A program made the position numbers and the translations under genes. A stretch of DNA of 64,000 bases from Anaerolineae bacterium (lineage in GTDB: Bacteria; Chloroflexota; Anaerolineae; Aggregatilineales; JAFGMM01): the NCBI GenBank assembly GCA_027494055.1, contig JAOSJO010000024.1, forward strand, positions 294,113 through 358,112, written 5' to 3'. Shown here in pieces: positions 19,242 through 28,934 of the stretch (positions are counted from its first letter, which is position 1; each line of letters opens with the position of its first letter). The notes below the pieces were generated by a model that saw only the letters and a list, made by a program, of their open reading frames with translations, ran no database searches and was not told the origin of the DNA.

Positions 19242-20894
19242 CTACTCGCCGCCGGGTTCAGCGTTCAGGGCTGCGTCGATGGCCGCCTGGACCGTCGCCA
19301 ACGGGAGCGCCCCGCTCATGGGCTGGCCCTGTTCGTTGGTGATGTACGCGTCGTTGACGAGGATGGTTGGCACCCCAGAGACACCCATCTCGCCCGCCAG
19401 CTCGCTGGAACGGACGAACGTGTTCTGGATGGCCGTCATGCGCGCCTCGTCGTTCACGCAGGCGTTCATCGCCTCCACATCCAGCCCTAAAGCTTCGGCG
19501 CGCTGCATGAGCCGTTCGAAGGTATAGGCGATGCCGCCTTCTTCAACGAAGTAGCCCTCGAAGAAGTAGTCGGCGGCCGGCCAGTACGCACCCTGGTCGG
19601 CGGCGCACATCGCCAGGAACATCGGCGGGACGGAGAGTTGGCTGCTGGACCGCAGCGGGCGCGCCACGATCTGAAGCCGGCCGTCGCGCACGTAGGGCAA
19701 CAGCGCGTGCAGCGTCTCGCGGAAGCTGTTGCAGTGGGGGCACGTGAACTGAAAGAACTCGGTCAGGACGACGGGCGCGTCGGGCGCGCCGAGGTAGGGC
19801 GCGCCGTCTTCCAGCGCGCCGTGCTCGATGCCGTCATAGCGCGCGGTGATGCTGGCGTCCGGCGGCGTGGGCGGCGGCCAGCCCTCCACAGCGCAGCGGA
19901 AGCCGACGGTCTCAAGCATGGCGTCAGGCTCCAGGGCGGCCCGGTTCGCCACGCGGACGTTGAGCGGCGCGTCCTGCCACGAACCGCCGCGCACCACGCG
20001 CCGGGTTCCGCTCTCCGGGCCGGCGGGGTCGGCCTGCGTCGCGGCCTCGCTCGCGTAGAAGTCGCTCGCGTACCAGTCGAGCGTCCACTCGGCCACGTTG
20101 CCGGCCAGGTTAAACACGCCGTAGGGACTGACGCCCTCCGGGTAAGCATCGACCGGCGCGGGGCCTTGCGCCTCGGTGCGTGCGGTGTTGGCACGCGCCG
20201 GGTCGAAGTCGTTGCCCCAGGGGAAGTAGATGCTCCCGCCGCCCCGCGCCGCAAGTTCCCATTCCGCCTCGGTGGGCAGCCGCCGGTCGAACGCCAGGCA
20301 GTAGGCCTGCGCGCCGTGCCAGCTTACGTGCGTCACCGGCAGGTTCTCCGCGCCCGCGACAGGGGCGTACTGCGCGCCGTCGAACGCGATGTTGCTGCGC
20401 GCGTCATCCTCGTTCGTGACGATGCACTGGGCATCCAGGCAGCCTCCGGCATGGCTGTCGGGACCGAGCGCGTTCAGGAAGTCGGCGTACTGCGCGTTGC
20501 TGACCTCGTACAACTCGATCTGGTATGGCCCAACCATGACCTGGTGCCCAGGGAGTGCGTCCCCGGCGGCGGCTTCGTCGCAGCCTTCGTCGGGTTCGCA
20601 GAGCGCCAGCACCGTCTCGATCTCGCTCTCGTTGCTGCCCATGAGGAAGATGCCGCCGCCGAGGAAGGGGATTGTCTGGGTAGCAGTCTCCGTGTCCTCC
20701 GGAGCGGTCTCGTCGGCGACGCCAACCGGGGTCGGGTCGTCGGTCGTGGCGCTCGCCGCCCTGCTGACGGTGGTGTCGGCGAACGTTTCTGGGGTCGGCG
20801 TCAGGAACGGCGCACCGGTCGGCGCCGGAGTGGGCGATGCCTGGCTGCACCCGGCGACGGCGACCAGCATGACGAGGGCAATGATCTTGCGCAT
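19242..20894 (-). CDS. Lipoprotein with formylglycine-generating-enzyme (SUMF1) and DsbA-like domains
   Basis: 550 residues, intact. The signal peptide has lipobox AVAGC (Cys 16), followed by a Thr/Pro linker to about residue 80. The SUMF1/FGE-sulfatase domain (about 85-325) shows FLMGSNE, YEVSNAQYADFLN, LPTEAEWELAARGG, YGVFNLAGNVAEWTLDWY and RVVRGGSWQDAP. A DsbA/thioredoxin-like domain follows (about 355-545) with active-site CPHC in FTCPHCNSFRE and cis-Pro region MGVSGVPTILVN. The protein should be anchored outside the membrane. The first half may bind or modify substrates, and the second resembles oxidative disulfide carriers. The fusion is unusual. Confidence 0.88.
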   Translation of the reverse strand: MRKIIALVMLVAVAGCSQASPTPAPTGAPFLTPTPETFADTTVSRAASATTDDPTPVGVADETAPEDTETATQTIPFLGGGIFLMGSNESEIETVLALCEPDEGCDEAAAGDALPGHQVMVGPYQIELYEVSNAQYADFLNALGPDSHAGGCLDAQCIVTNEDDARSNIAFDGAQYAPVAGAENLPVTHVSWHGAQAYCLAFDRRLPTEAEWELAARGGGSIYFPWGNDFDPARANTARTEAQGPAPVDAYPEGVSPYGVFNLAGNVAEWTLDWYASDFYASEAATQADPAGPESGTRRVVRGGSWQDAPLNVRVANRAALEPDAMLETVGFRCAVEGWPPPTPPDASITARYDGIEHGALEDGAPYLGAPDAPVVLTEFFQFTCPHCNSFRETLHALLPYVRDGRLQIVARPLRSSSQLSVPPMFLAMCAADQGAYWPAADYFFEGYFVEEGGIAYTFERLMQRAEALGLDVEAMNACVNDEARMTAIQNTFVRSSELAGEMGVSGVPTILVNDAYITNEQGQPMSGALPLATVQAAIDAALNAEPGGE

Positions 20895-21057
20895 GGGCTG
20901 AGTTCTCCAAATTAGGCTTGGGCGGGCGGGAGTGCGCGGCGCGGAAAGCGCAACATCGCACCGGAGGGTGAAACGTGCTCCAGGAGAGATGTTAACAACA
21001 ACGCGCCGCGCCGGCTAATTCGTCGCCGGGCCGCGTGCGTGCTGTTGCCCGTTGCGC

Positions 21058-21618
21058 CTACTCCCCTGGCCGTTCGTAGAAGCACAGCATGGTGCGACCA
21101 TAGGTGCGCTGGTCGTAGAGGACGAGCGCTTCCAGTTCCAGCGCGCTGTACTCCTTCGGGTCGATCTGCGCGATGGCGACGCCGTCGGGGAAGAGAAAGC
21201 CGGGCCGCCTGTCCAGCGCAAGCAGCGTCCTGGACCACAGGTCTTTGTACTGCGGGGGCGCGATGTAGATGAACTCAAACGACTCGGCGGGCGGGCGGTG
21301 GAGGTAGGCAAACACGTCGGCGTTGATGATCTGCGCGCGATCCGCCAGCCCGGTGAGCGCCAGGTTCTCGCGGATGGTGCGCAGCGCCGGCGCGTGGTTT
21401 TCGATGAAGACGGCCCGCGCTGCGCCCCGGCTGAGCGCCTCGATGCCCACGCTTCCGGTGCCCGCGAACAGGTCGAGGAAGCGGCACCCCGGCACCGCGC
21501 CGCCCAGGATGTTGAACAGCGCCTCTTTGACGCGGTCCATCACCGGGCGCGTCGCTTCGCCGGGGACCATCTTCAAGCGCCGGCCTTTTGCCGTGCCGGC
21601 GATCACGCGAGCCGACAT
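21058..21618 (-). CDS. rsmD: 16S rRNA (guanine966-N2)-methyltransferase RsmD-like
   Basis: 186 residues, the normal family length. IAGTAKGRRLKMVPG and TRPVMDRVKEALFNIL are hallmarks of RsmD. The SAM site is FLDLFAGTGSVGIEALSRGA. The catalytic motif IV is YIAPPQY, where most members have (D/N)PPY. The enzyme normally methylates G966 of 16S rRNA on the assembling 30S subunit. It lies 33 bases after the URO-D family gene and probably shares its transcript. Confidence 0.9.
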   Translation of the reverse strand: MSARVIAGTAKGRRLKMVPGEATRPVMDRVKEALFNILGGAVPGCRFLDLFAGTGSVGIEALSRGAARAVFIENHAPALRTIRENLALTGLADRAQIINADVFAYLHRPPAESFEFIYIAPPQYKDLWSRTLLALDRRPGFLFPDGVAIAQIDPKEYSALELEALVLYDQRTYGRTMLCFYERPGE

Positions 21619-21651
21619 GTTTGTTCAGGCTTCCGGGCGCGAGCGGCGCGC

Positions 21652-22635
21652 CTAGGCGGTATCCTCGACCGCGTTGCGCACCGCGCGCAGGTTGGACATT
21701 GGCGTGGTGACCATGACGACGCAGCCGGTGGCGAGGATGAACCGCCGGCCGTTGGTGAGCTGAATCGCCTGGCGGGCGCGGTCGCGTATCTCGATGGGGG
21801 TGCCGGTGTGCACCGGGTCCCAGCGCCCCAGGCCGCCCGAAACCGCCCCGGCGAATTTCGACTTGCCGATTGCCAGGTTTGGCTCGGTTTCCTGGTCGTG
21901 CCAGTTCAGCGCCTGCACCGGGTAATCCGCGACCAGGTCAAACATCGGCGCGGAGCCGTGCAGGTGCATGAAGTTGAACCACCAGCGGCTCGCCGCCTCC
22001 AGAATCTCCAGGTCGTAGGGGCGGCCAAACGTGCGGTATTCCTCTTCGCTCATGAGGTCGTAGCTGGCATGTTGCACGGCGTAGAAAATGCCGCTGATTC
22101 CGCTCTTGCGCATCGCGTCGAGGAAGCGCAGCGTGTTCTCCGTCAGGATGCGCAGTCCGGTATGCACGCGGTCCGGGTCGGTGCGCATGTGGCGGAGGAG
22201 CAACTCCGGGCCGGCGATGTTCTTGGCCTGCGAAAGGGGGCTGAAAATCGTCTGGATGTAGGGCACGTCCTCGCCGAAGGCCTCCTTGAGGAGCGCCAGG
22301 GTCTGGAGCTGGCGGCCCAGCGCGCCGCGCTCCGGGTCGAGGACCTTGAGCATGGTCCAGTCCAGCGAGCGCTCGACGGCGCGCTGCGTGTATTCGCGCG
22401 TCCCTTCCAGCGAACCGACCCAGCGGTCCTGCACGCCATAGTCGCTGACGCAGAAGCTGCTCGCCGGCGTCACCTTGACGAAGTCCCAGTCATACATCTG
22501 CTGGAACGCGACCGTTGCGGTGGCGAAGTCAGCCGCCCGCTGGTCATCGCCGGGGAAGTGCCGCCACAAAGCAACGGCGACCCGGTCCACCGGTTCGCCG
22601 CTGATGGTGTTTTCCAGGCGCTCGCGCTTATTCAT
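21652..22635 (-). CDS. Uroporphyrinogen decarboxylase (URO-D) family protein
   Basis: 327 residues, intact. It starts MNKRERLENTISGEPVDRV, the typical N-terminus of the URO-D superfamily, and has HLHGSAPMFDLVADYP and NWHDQETEP later in the barrel. The family includes haem-pathway HemE and many methyl-corrinoid transferases. Lack of other haem genes nearby and the divergent sequence argue against a firm HemE call. It sits between a TPR gene (13 bases upstream) and rsmD. Confidence 0.75.
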   Translation of the reverse strand: MNKRERLENTISGEPVDRVAVALWRHFPGDDQRAADFATATVAFQQMYDWDFVKVTPASSFCVSDYGVQDRWVGSLEGTREYTQRAVERSLDWTMLKVLDPERGALGRQLQTLALLKEAFGEDVPYIQTIFSPLSQAKNIAGPELLLRHMRTDPDRVHTGLRILTENTLRFLDAMRKSGISGIFYAVQHASYDLMSEEEYRTFGRPYDLEILEAASRWWFNFMHLHGSAPMFDLVADYPVQALNWHDQETEPNLAIGKSKFAGAVSGGLGRWDPVHTGTPIEIRDRARQAIQLTNGRRFILATGCVVMVTTPMSNLRAVRNAVEDTA

Positions 22636-22648
22636 CGCCCGTCTTGCG

Positions 22649-23023
22649 CTACTTCCTCTGTTGCAGCCAGGAGATCTGGCGCTTCGCCAGCCGTTCGAGG
22701 ATTGCGCTGCGGCCCGGCATGTCTGCGCGGATGTTGCTGATCAGGCTGACGGTCTTCTCAAACGCCGCAATCGCCTCGTCGTTGCGGCCCAGTTCGACCA
22801 ACGCCAGCGCTTTCCCATAGAGCGCGTCCATGTGGTCGGCGTCTTGCTGCAAGACCTTCTCGAACGCGGCCAGCGCCTGCTCGTTCTTGTTGCTCAGGTG
22901 CAACTGCCACGCCGCGCTGACGTCGTCCGCATACGGGTCGGGCGGGGCGATCTTGTCGCCGAGGTTGTCCAGAATCGCCACGCCTTGCGTGACATCGCCC
23001 GTATTGGGGGGTAAATCGTTCAT
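22649..23023 (-). CDS. Small TPR protein
   Basis: 124 residues with about two tetratricopeptide units, for example AWQLHLSNKNEQALAAFEKV and ALYGKALALVELGRNDEAI. Such repeats form a helical surface for protein binding. It has no signal peptide. It is the probable first gene of a three-gene unit with the URO-D family gene and rsmD; the partner is unknown. Confidence 0.8.
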   Translation of the reverse strand: MNDLPPNTGDVTQGVAILDNLGDKIAPPDPYADDVSAAWQLHLSNKNEQALAAFEKVLQQDADHMDALYGKALALVELGRNDEAIAAFEKTVSLISNIRADMPGRSAILERLAKRQISWLQQRK

Positions 23024-23151
23024 GCCGAAACCTCCAGGTGCAATCGCATGACGGGGTGCTGGGATGGATTATACAGACGCCGGGCGGAATGGCAAACCTT
23101 CAGCGCATTGCCCGCACACGGGCGGCCCGCGACGCCAGTCCGCCGTCCTGG

Positions 23152-26100
23152 TTAAGTCGCACAGCGTTTGAGCACGACCAGGGTCAGGTCGTCGAACTGG
23201 CCCTCATCGCCGGCGAAGGCGTCCACCGCCGCGCTGATGCGCGCGATGATCTCGCCTGCCGTTTCGGTCGCGCACTGGCTGACGAGGGCTTGCAGCCGCT
23301 CTGCGCCGAACTCCTTGCCGTTGGCGTTGATTGCCTCGGTCACGCCGTCAGTGTAGCACACAATCACGTCGCCCGGCTCCAGGCGCACGCCGTGCTCCTG
23401 CACCGTAATCTCGTCGAGCACGCCGATGGCGATGCCGCGCCCCAGAATAAAGCGCGCTGTGCCGTCCTGCGCCCGGATGTGCAGTGGCGGGTTGTGGCCG
23501 CCGGTGGCGTAGCGGATCAGGCCGGTATCCGGTTCGAGCACCAGGTAGTACACGGTGACGAAGAGGTCGGAGCGCACATCGGAGACGACCATCTCGTTCA
23601 CGCGCTCCAGCGTCTTGCTGGGTGAGATGCGGCTGAGCGCGGCGGCGCGAATCAGGGTGCGGCTGAGGGCCATGAAGAGCGCCGCCGGCACGCCCTTATC
23701 CGCCACGTCGGCCACGACGATGCCCCAACGGCCACCCTTGAGCGGGATGAAGTCGTAGAAGTCGCCGCCCACGCGCCGCGCAGGCCGGTAGAACGCCGCC
23801 ACTTCCCAGTCGTTGATCTGCGGTGGGTGCTCCGGGAGGAAGCTGCTCTGAATGTCGCGCGCGACCTCAAGCTCGCGCTCCAGGCGCTCGCGCTCGCCGG
23901 CTTCGGCGCGGAGCCGGGCTGCCTCCATTGCCAGGGTGGTCTGGTAGGCGATGCCGGTGAGGATGTTAAGCCGGCGCTCGTCGATGCCGGTGGGTTCTTC
24001 CGAACGGTCAACCAGCATCAGCCCGCGCAACTCGCCTTTGGTCGCCAGCGGGATGCCGAGCAGCGCAGGGGATTCGAAAACCTCGACGAGCGGCGCGGGC
24101 GCTTCGACCGACGCCCCATCGCCCGCCCAGGTCACTGTGAAAGAAGCGGCGATCTGGCGCAGGAAGGGCCAGTCGTCCGGGTTGAGCGCGAGGTTGTAGA
24201 AGCGGGCGGCGTTGTCGGCTTTCAGCCCGTGGGCGGTGCGCCCGACGAAGCAGCCGGAGTTGGCCTCCCACTGCATGATGCCCACGCGGCGCACGCCGGC
24301 CAGCATCGCGGTCATGTTGACGGCGGTGTTCAGCGTGGCGTCGATATCGACCTCGCGGTTGAACGCCTCCGCGACCTGGAGCAAGGCCGCAATCACCCAG
24401 GCCTCTTCCTGCTGCGCCGCGAACAACTGCGCGTTGGCGATGGCGACCGCCGCCTGTACCGCAAACGCCTCGATGATGCGCCGCTCGTCGTCGCTGAGCA
24501 TCTCCGGGCCGGCGCGTTCGACGACCAGGAAACCGATCTGGTCGCCGCCGAGTTCCAGCGCGGTGATGCACGTCTCATGGCGGAGCGCTTCGGGGTCGTC
24601 CACGTCGGCCAGCTCGTGCAGCCACCAGAGCACCTCTTCCTCGACGGCGCTGCCAACCGGCACCGAGGCGGCGACCGCGTCAGCCGGCACGCCACGCGCG
24701 GCGCGCACCTCGTAGGCGGCGCCCTCGTCGTTGAGCAGCAGGATCAGCCCCGTGTCGAACCGGACCACGCGCTCCAGCGCGAGGAGGATGCCATCGAGGA
24801 CGTTTTCGAGTTCGAGGTGCGAGGTAAGCACCGTGCCGACCTCGCGCAGCGTCTCGGCGAGCAGGCGGCGGCGCTGCTCGTTGGCGTATAGGGAGGCGTT
24901 GCGCAGTGCGACAGCCAGGCTATCGGCCAGCGCCTGCACGAGCGACACGTCCTCCGGCGTGAAGGCGTGGGCCTCCAGGCTTTGCACGTCGAAGACGCCG
25001 AGGACCAGCCGGCCCATCCGGATCGGGACCGAAACCTGAGCGCGCGTGTCCTCGACCGCCGGGCCGGCGACGTAGTTGGGGTCGCCCAGCACGTCGTTGC
25101 TCACCACCGGCTCGCCGGTGCGCGCCGCGAGTGGGATCAGGCCGGGGTCGCCGATGTCGTAGTTGAACTGCTCGATCTCCCAGAGGCCGCTGTGCACGCC
25201 CGAACCGGCGCGGAAGAGGGAGGCGGTCGCCGCTGCGCACGAAGATGTGGACGCGGTCGAAGCCGAAGTAGTCCACCACCAGGTCGACCACTTCGTCGAA
25301 CAGGTCGTCGATGTTGAGGATGGAAACCATCGCGCGGCTGGCCTCGATCATGGTGGTCAGGCGCTCGGTCTGGCGGCGCTCGGCGTCGTAGGTGTAGGGC
25401 CTCCTGGATCGCCAGCGCCAACTGGCGCGCGAGCGTCTGAAGGAGATCCAGGTCGTCCTCGCTGAAGGCGTCCACCTCGTCGGCCTGCACGTCGAGCAGG
25501 CCCAGCACGCGGCCCTCGACGGTGAGCGGCACCGCGATCTCGGCGCGGGTGTTCGGCGCGGCAAGCAGGCTGCGGTAGCGCGGCTCCTGCGTGACATCCC
25601 GCGCGTGGACGATCTCGGCATGGACCGCGGCCCACCCGATGATGCCCTCGCCAAAGTTCATCGTGGGAATCTCGGCGGGGATGGCAGGATCGGTGCTTGC
25701 GCCCACGCGGACGACCCTGGCGGCCTCATCGACGACGAAGATGATGACCACATAGTAGCCGAAGGTGTCGCGCACCAGGTTGACGATCTGCTGGAAGAGG
25801 TCGGGCAGCGGCTGCACGGCGGTGAGCTGCTGCGTTACCTCGGCAATGAGTTGAAGTTTCTGGGTCAGGGCGCGCTCGGCTGCGAAGAGCTGGGCGTTGC
25901 GGAGCGCCCCGGCGGCCTGGGACGCGAGCACCATCAGCAGGCGCAGGTCTTCCTCGCTGTACGCGCCGGGCGTGTGGCTCTGGATCGCCATTGCGCCGAT
26001 GGCGGCGCCGCCGGATACGAGCGGCACGAAGACGCCGGCGCGGGCCGGCGTGTGCTGCGTCTCGTAGACGGGGCGCGCGGGCAGTTGCTCCCACTCGCGG

Positions 26101-26489
26101 CGGAAGTCGCGCACCAGCAGCGGCTGGCGCTTCTCGTGCATCCACCCGATGATGCCCTCGTGGCCCGCGCCGGGGAAGCGCCGGGGCGGCACGAGCCTGC
26201 CCTCGCGCACCCAGATTTTGATCTCGTAGTCGTCGCCGTCGAAGATGCCAAGGTGGAAGTTCTGCGTATCGACGATGCGTGACGCCTGCTGGTAGACCAC
26301 CTCGCAGAGCGCATCAACGTCGAGCTGCGCGTCCAGAATGGCGCGGCCAATGCCCGCCAGCACGCTGAGGCTCGTGTCTTTCACGCGCTGCCGACGCCGG
26401 CCCAACAGGTAGGCCAGCGCGACGAGCGCGGCGACGAGCGCCAACAGCAAGAGCGGCCCCGGGAGGGAGCCGCCCATGTCACCAAACAT
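23152..26489 (-). CDS. Multi-GAF sensor with SpoIIE/RsbU PP2C phosphatase domain, frameshifted
   Basis: About 1,112 residues. One N-terminal transmembrane segment (about 10-27) is followed by about five consecutive GAF domains (roughly 40-205, 210-365, 375-550, 550-690 and 695-860). The C-terminal PP2C-type phosphatase begins LEVARDIQSSFLPEHPP and carries RVGGDFYDF, VVADVADKGVPAALFMALSR, TGGHNPPL and CYTDGVTEA. The Asp residues bind Mn. It should dephosphorylate a STAS anti-anti-sigma factor in response to small-molecule or redox signals. It starts 15 bases after the RsbW-STAS gene. Frame breaks near 25395 and 25225 split the third GAF domain. Confidence 0.9.
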
Positions 26490-26504
26490 GCTTCGCCCCG
26501 CCCC

Positions 26505-27308
26505 TCAGGAGTTCTGGCCTTCCGCTATTTGCGCCGCGCGCACAGCCTGTTCCACGTCATCATAAATGCGAAATACCTGGTCAAAGCCGACGATCTCGAA
26601 AACCTCCCTTACCCTGGGTCGCAGCCCGGCAAGGGTCAGGGCGCCATGCACGCTGCTGGCCCGCCGCCACGCGCTCACCAGCGCCTTGAGGCCGCTGCTG
26701 GCAATGTAGGAGACGGCGCTCATGTCAACGATCACGGTTGCGTGGCCGGCGTCGATGTCGGCCTTCAGCAAGGCTTCGAACGGCTGGCTTGAGACGGAGT
26801 CGAGCCGGCCGTGCGGCGCAACCAGCCACACGCCCGGCTGAACCTCGCGCCGGTGAACCTCGGCCTCTTCCGCGGCAGCGGGCGTTTCCGGCAGGTTCTT
26901 GATCAGCGAGAGGTAGTTCAGTCCGTCTTCGTGTCGGTACGATATATCGTCCATCATGCTCTTAATGAAAAAGATACCCCACCCACCCGGCTCGCGCTCG
27001 TCAAGTGACATCGCCGGGTCCGGGTCTTTGTGCGCCGTGGGGTCAAATGGCGGGCTGCCATCGATGATGGTGATAACGAACTGCCGGTCCACGGTCGCAC
27101 ACCGCACGTCGATTTGGGCGGCGCTGCCGCCGCCGAACCCGTGCTCGATGATGTTGGTCATCACCTCGTCCACTGCGACCTGGCAGTGATACACCCCACG
27201 CTCATCCAGCCCGGCCTCGACTGCGGCATCGGCGACAAACTCACGGGCAGGCGTGATTTGATCCAGTTGCGCGACGACGCGCAACTGGCGCTCGATTTTC
27301 GTAGCCAT
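26505..27308 (-). CDS. RsbW-like anti-sigma kinase fused to a STAS domain
   Basis: 267 residues, intact. The N-terminal half (about 1-140) is a HATPase_c serine kinase: CQVAVDEVMTNIIEHGFGGG is the N box and GGWGIFFIKSMMD the G box. The C-terminal half (about 155-255) is a STAS domain with VDMSAVSYIASSGLKALV, where the Ser residues before GLKAL are the usual phosphorylation site. Anti-sigma kinases and their STAS antagonists are normally separate proteins, so the fusion may be self-regulating. It sits between a lone STAS gene and the SpoIIE phosphatase gene, making a complete partner-switching set. No sigma factor is adjacent. Confidence 0.88.
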   Translation of the reverse strand: MATKIERQLRVVAQLDQITPAREFVADAAVEAGLDERGVYHCQVAVDEVMTNIIEHGFGGGSAAQIDVRCATVDRQFVITIIDGSPPFDPTAHKDPDPAMSLDEREPGGWGIFFIKSMMDDISYRHEDGLNYLSLIKNLPETPAAAEEAEVHRREVQPGVWLVAPHGRLDSVSSQPFEALLKADIDAGHATVIVDMSAVSYIASSGLKALVSAWRRASSVHGALTLAGLRPRVREVFEIVGFDQVFRIYDDVEQAVRAAQIAEGQNS

Positions 27309-27374
27309 TTAGAAGGTTAACATTCCCGTGTTAGCATACCCTGTGCTGTTGATTAGCGCGGGCTTAAGCCCGTG

Positions 27375-27707
27375 TCAGAAACTGCCCACCGCCTCGACCT
27401 GCGTGTCGTATACTTCGAAAATCGTGTCCAGGCCGGCGAGTTCGAGCACCTCTTGTACGCGCTCTGACGGGTTCGCGAGGCGCACGTCGCCCGTGCCGCG
27501 CTTCACGCGCTTGAGCGCGGCGACCATCTCGCGCAGACCGGCGCTGCTCATGTACTCCACTGCGCTGAGGTCAAGCACGATCTGGCTGCGCCCGGAATCG
27601 ATGGCCGTGTTCAGCGCCTCCCCCAGTTCGGCGGCGTTGGTGCTGTCGATCCGCCCGCTGATCTCAAAAAGGGTCACGCGCTTCAGCTCTGAGACCTTGA
27701 TCTCCAT
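27375..27707 (-). CDS. STAS-domain anti-anti-sigma factor
   Basis: 110 residues. A typical SpoIIAA/RsbV fold, with MEIKVSELKRVTLFEISGRI at the start and LDLSAVEYMSSAGLREM in the middle; the second Ser of MSSAG is the expected phosphorylation site. In its unphosphorylated form it should bind the kinase and free a sigma factor or other target. It is the first gene of the operon. The 66-base gap to the next gene contains the palindrome CGGGCTTAAGCCCG. Confidence 0.9.
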   Translation of the reverse strand: MEIKVSELKRVTLFEISGRIDSTNAAELGEALNTAIDSGRSQIVLDLSAVEYMSSAGLREMVAALKRVKRGTGDVRLANPSERVQEVLELAGLDTIFEVYDTQVEAVGSF

Positions 27708-28000
27708 GATTGAAAGCTCCTCCTCCTGTTGAGACTGGAATGCGATCAGGAAGCCGTGGCAAGATGGCGTGCGAGGATTATAAAGTCTGCTCTATCGGAG
27801 TGCAAACCGCGTTTTTACGCCGTTTGCGTGCGCCGTCGTGGCCGGCGGGGCGAAACCGCCCTCTTTTCTTGTTGCGGTATCACAGAAATTGAGGGCTATA
27901 TTAAAATTCATGATATGTACTTGACATCTTTTGATTTCTTGTGTAGATTGGATACGTGATTTCGATATCGCACTAAAGTTTTTGCAGCGAGGGGTCGCAA
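27708..28000. other. Divergent promoter region
   Basis: 293 bases between the divergent STAS and DUF4097 genes. The AT content rises sharply in 27890-27970. It contains the promoter described next for the plus-strand gene and presumably one for the STAS operon. Confidence 0.6.
27921..27949 (+). promoter_or_regulatory. Sigma-70-type promoter for the DUF4097 gene
   Basis: Consensus TTGACA (27921-27926), a 17-base spacer, and TAGATT (27944-27949). It lies 51 bases before the start codon in a markedly AT-rich stretch. This is the best-formed promoter in the window along with that at 59026. Confidence 0.8.
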
Positions 28001-28889
28001 ATGGATTGCTTCGAGTGGCAGGATACGTTGACGTTCGAGGAACCGGCCTCCGGCCTGGAGGCCATCGACCTGAGCAACTTCAACGGCGACGTGACGCTCA
28101 CCGGAACCGACAGCGAGGCGGTGCAGGTCGTCGCGATGCGCCGGGTGCGCGCCACAGATGAGGCGATGGGCCGCGCGTACTTCGAGGCGCTCGCGCCGGC
28201 CATCGCGCGCGAGGCCGGTACGCTGGTCGTGCGCACGCCAAAACCCGAGCCGAAAGCGTGGCCGTACATCACGCACGCGAGCGTGAACTACCGGGTGACC
28301 CTGCCTGCGCGCTTTGCCGTGCGCGCCCGGACCGACAACGGCGCGCTCTCTGCGGCGGGCTTCGCGCGCGATGTCGATGTGGCGGCGCGCAATGGCCGGG
28401 TGAGGGTGGCTGACGTGGCCGGCAACGCGAACGCCGTCACCTACAACGGGAGCGTCGTGCTTGAGCGCGTCGGCAGCGCCACGCAGGCGACGAGCTACAA
28501 TGGCGCGGTGCGCGTCGATGTGCGGCGCGCGCCGGCAGAAGCGACCTTCAAGACCTACAACGGGTCGATTGACGTGACGCTGGCCGAGGCCCCGACCGCG
28601 CCGGTGAAGGCGAGCACGCTCAACGGCAGCATCGCCCTGAACGTGCCGCCGGGCGCGGCATTCGACCTCGACGCGCGCACGACGCACGGCGCGATCCACA
28701 CCGACTGGGGCGACGCGCGGGGCAAGTGGGGCCTGATGGCGGCGCTCCAGACCGCCGTCAACGGCGGCGGCACGCCCGTGGAACTCCACGCGACGAATGG
28801 CGGGATTCGCGTGCGCCAGAGCCGGCCTGCGGGCTGGGGCGCCGGCGGAATCAGGTATCGAGGTTGCGGCGGCGGTGGAAGCCGAGTAA
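28001..28889 (+). CDS. DUF4097-type beta-strand repeat protein
   Basis: About 295 residues. It starts MDCFEWQDTLTFEEPASG and then repeats short beta units with TYNGS, SYNGAV, TLNGSI and ATNGGI, as in the right-handed beta-helix-like DUF4097 family often called adhesin-like. The uninterrupted frame would run to 29017, overlapping the next gene by 83 bases with unlikely sequence. A one-base shift near 28832 (a GGGG run) gives a natural end AAAVEAE at 28889. It has no signal peptide. A GAGGGG ribosome site precedes the start. The function of the family is not established; members are often near envelope-stress or anti-sigma genes. Confidence 0.75.
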
Positions 28890-28934
28890 GGCCCCGCCTT
28901 CCCGCACCAGAAGTCTTAAAGTTGAGGGGATATC

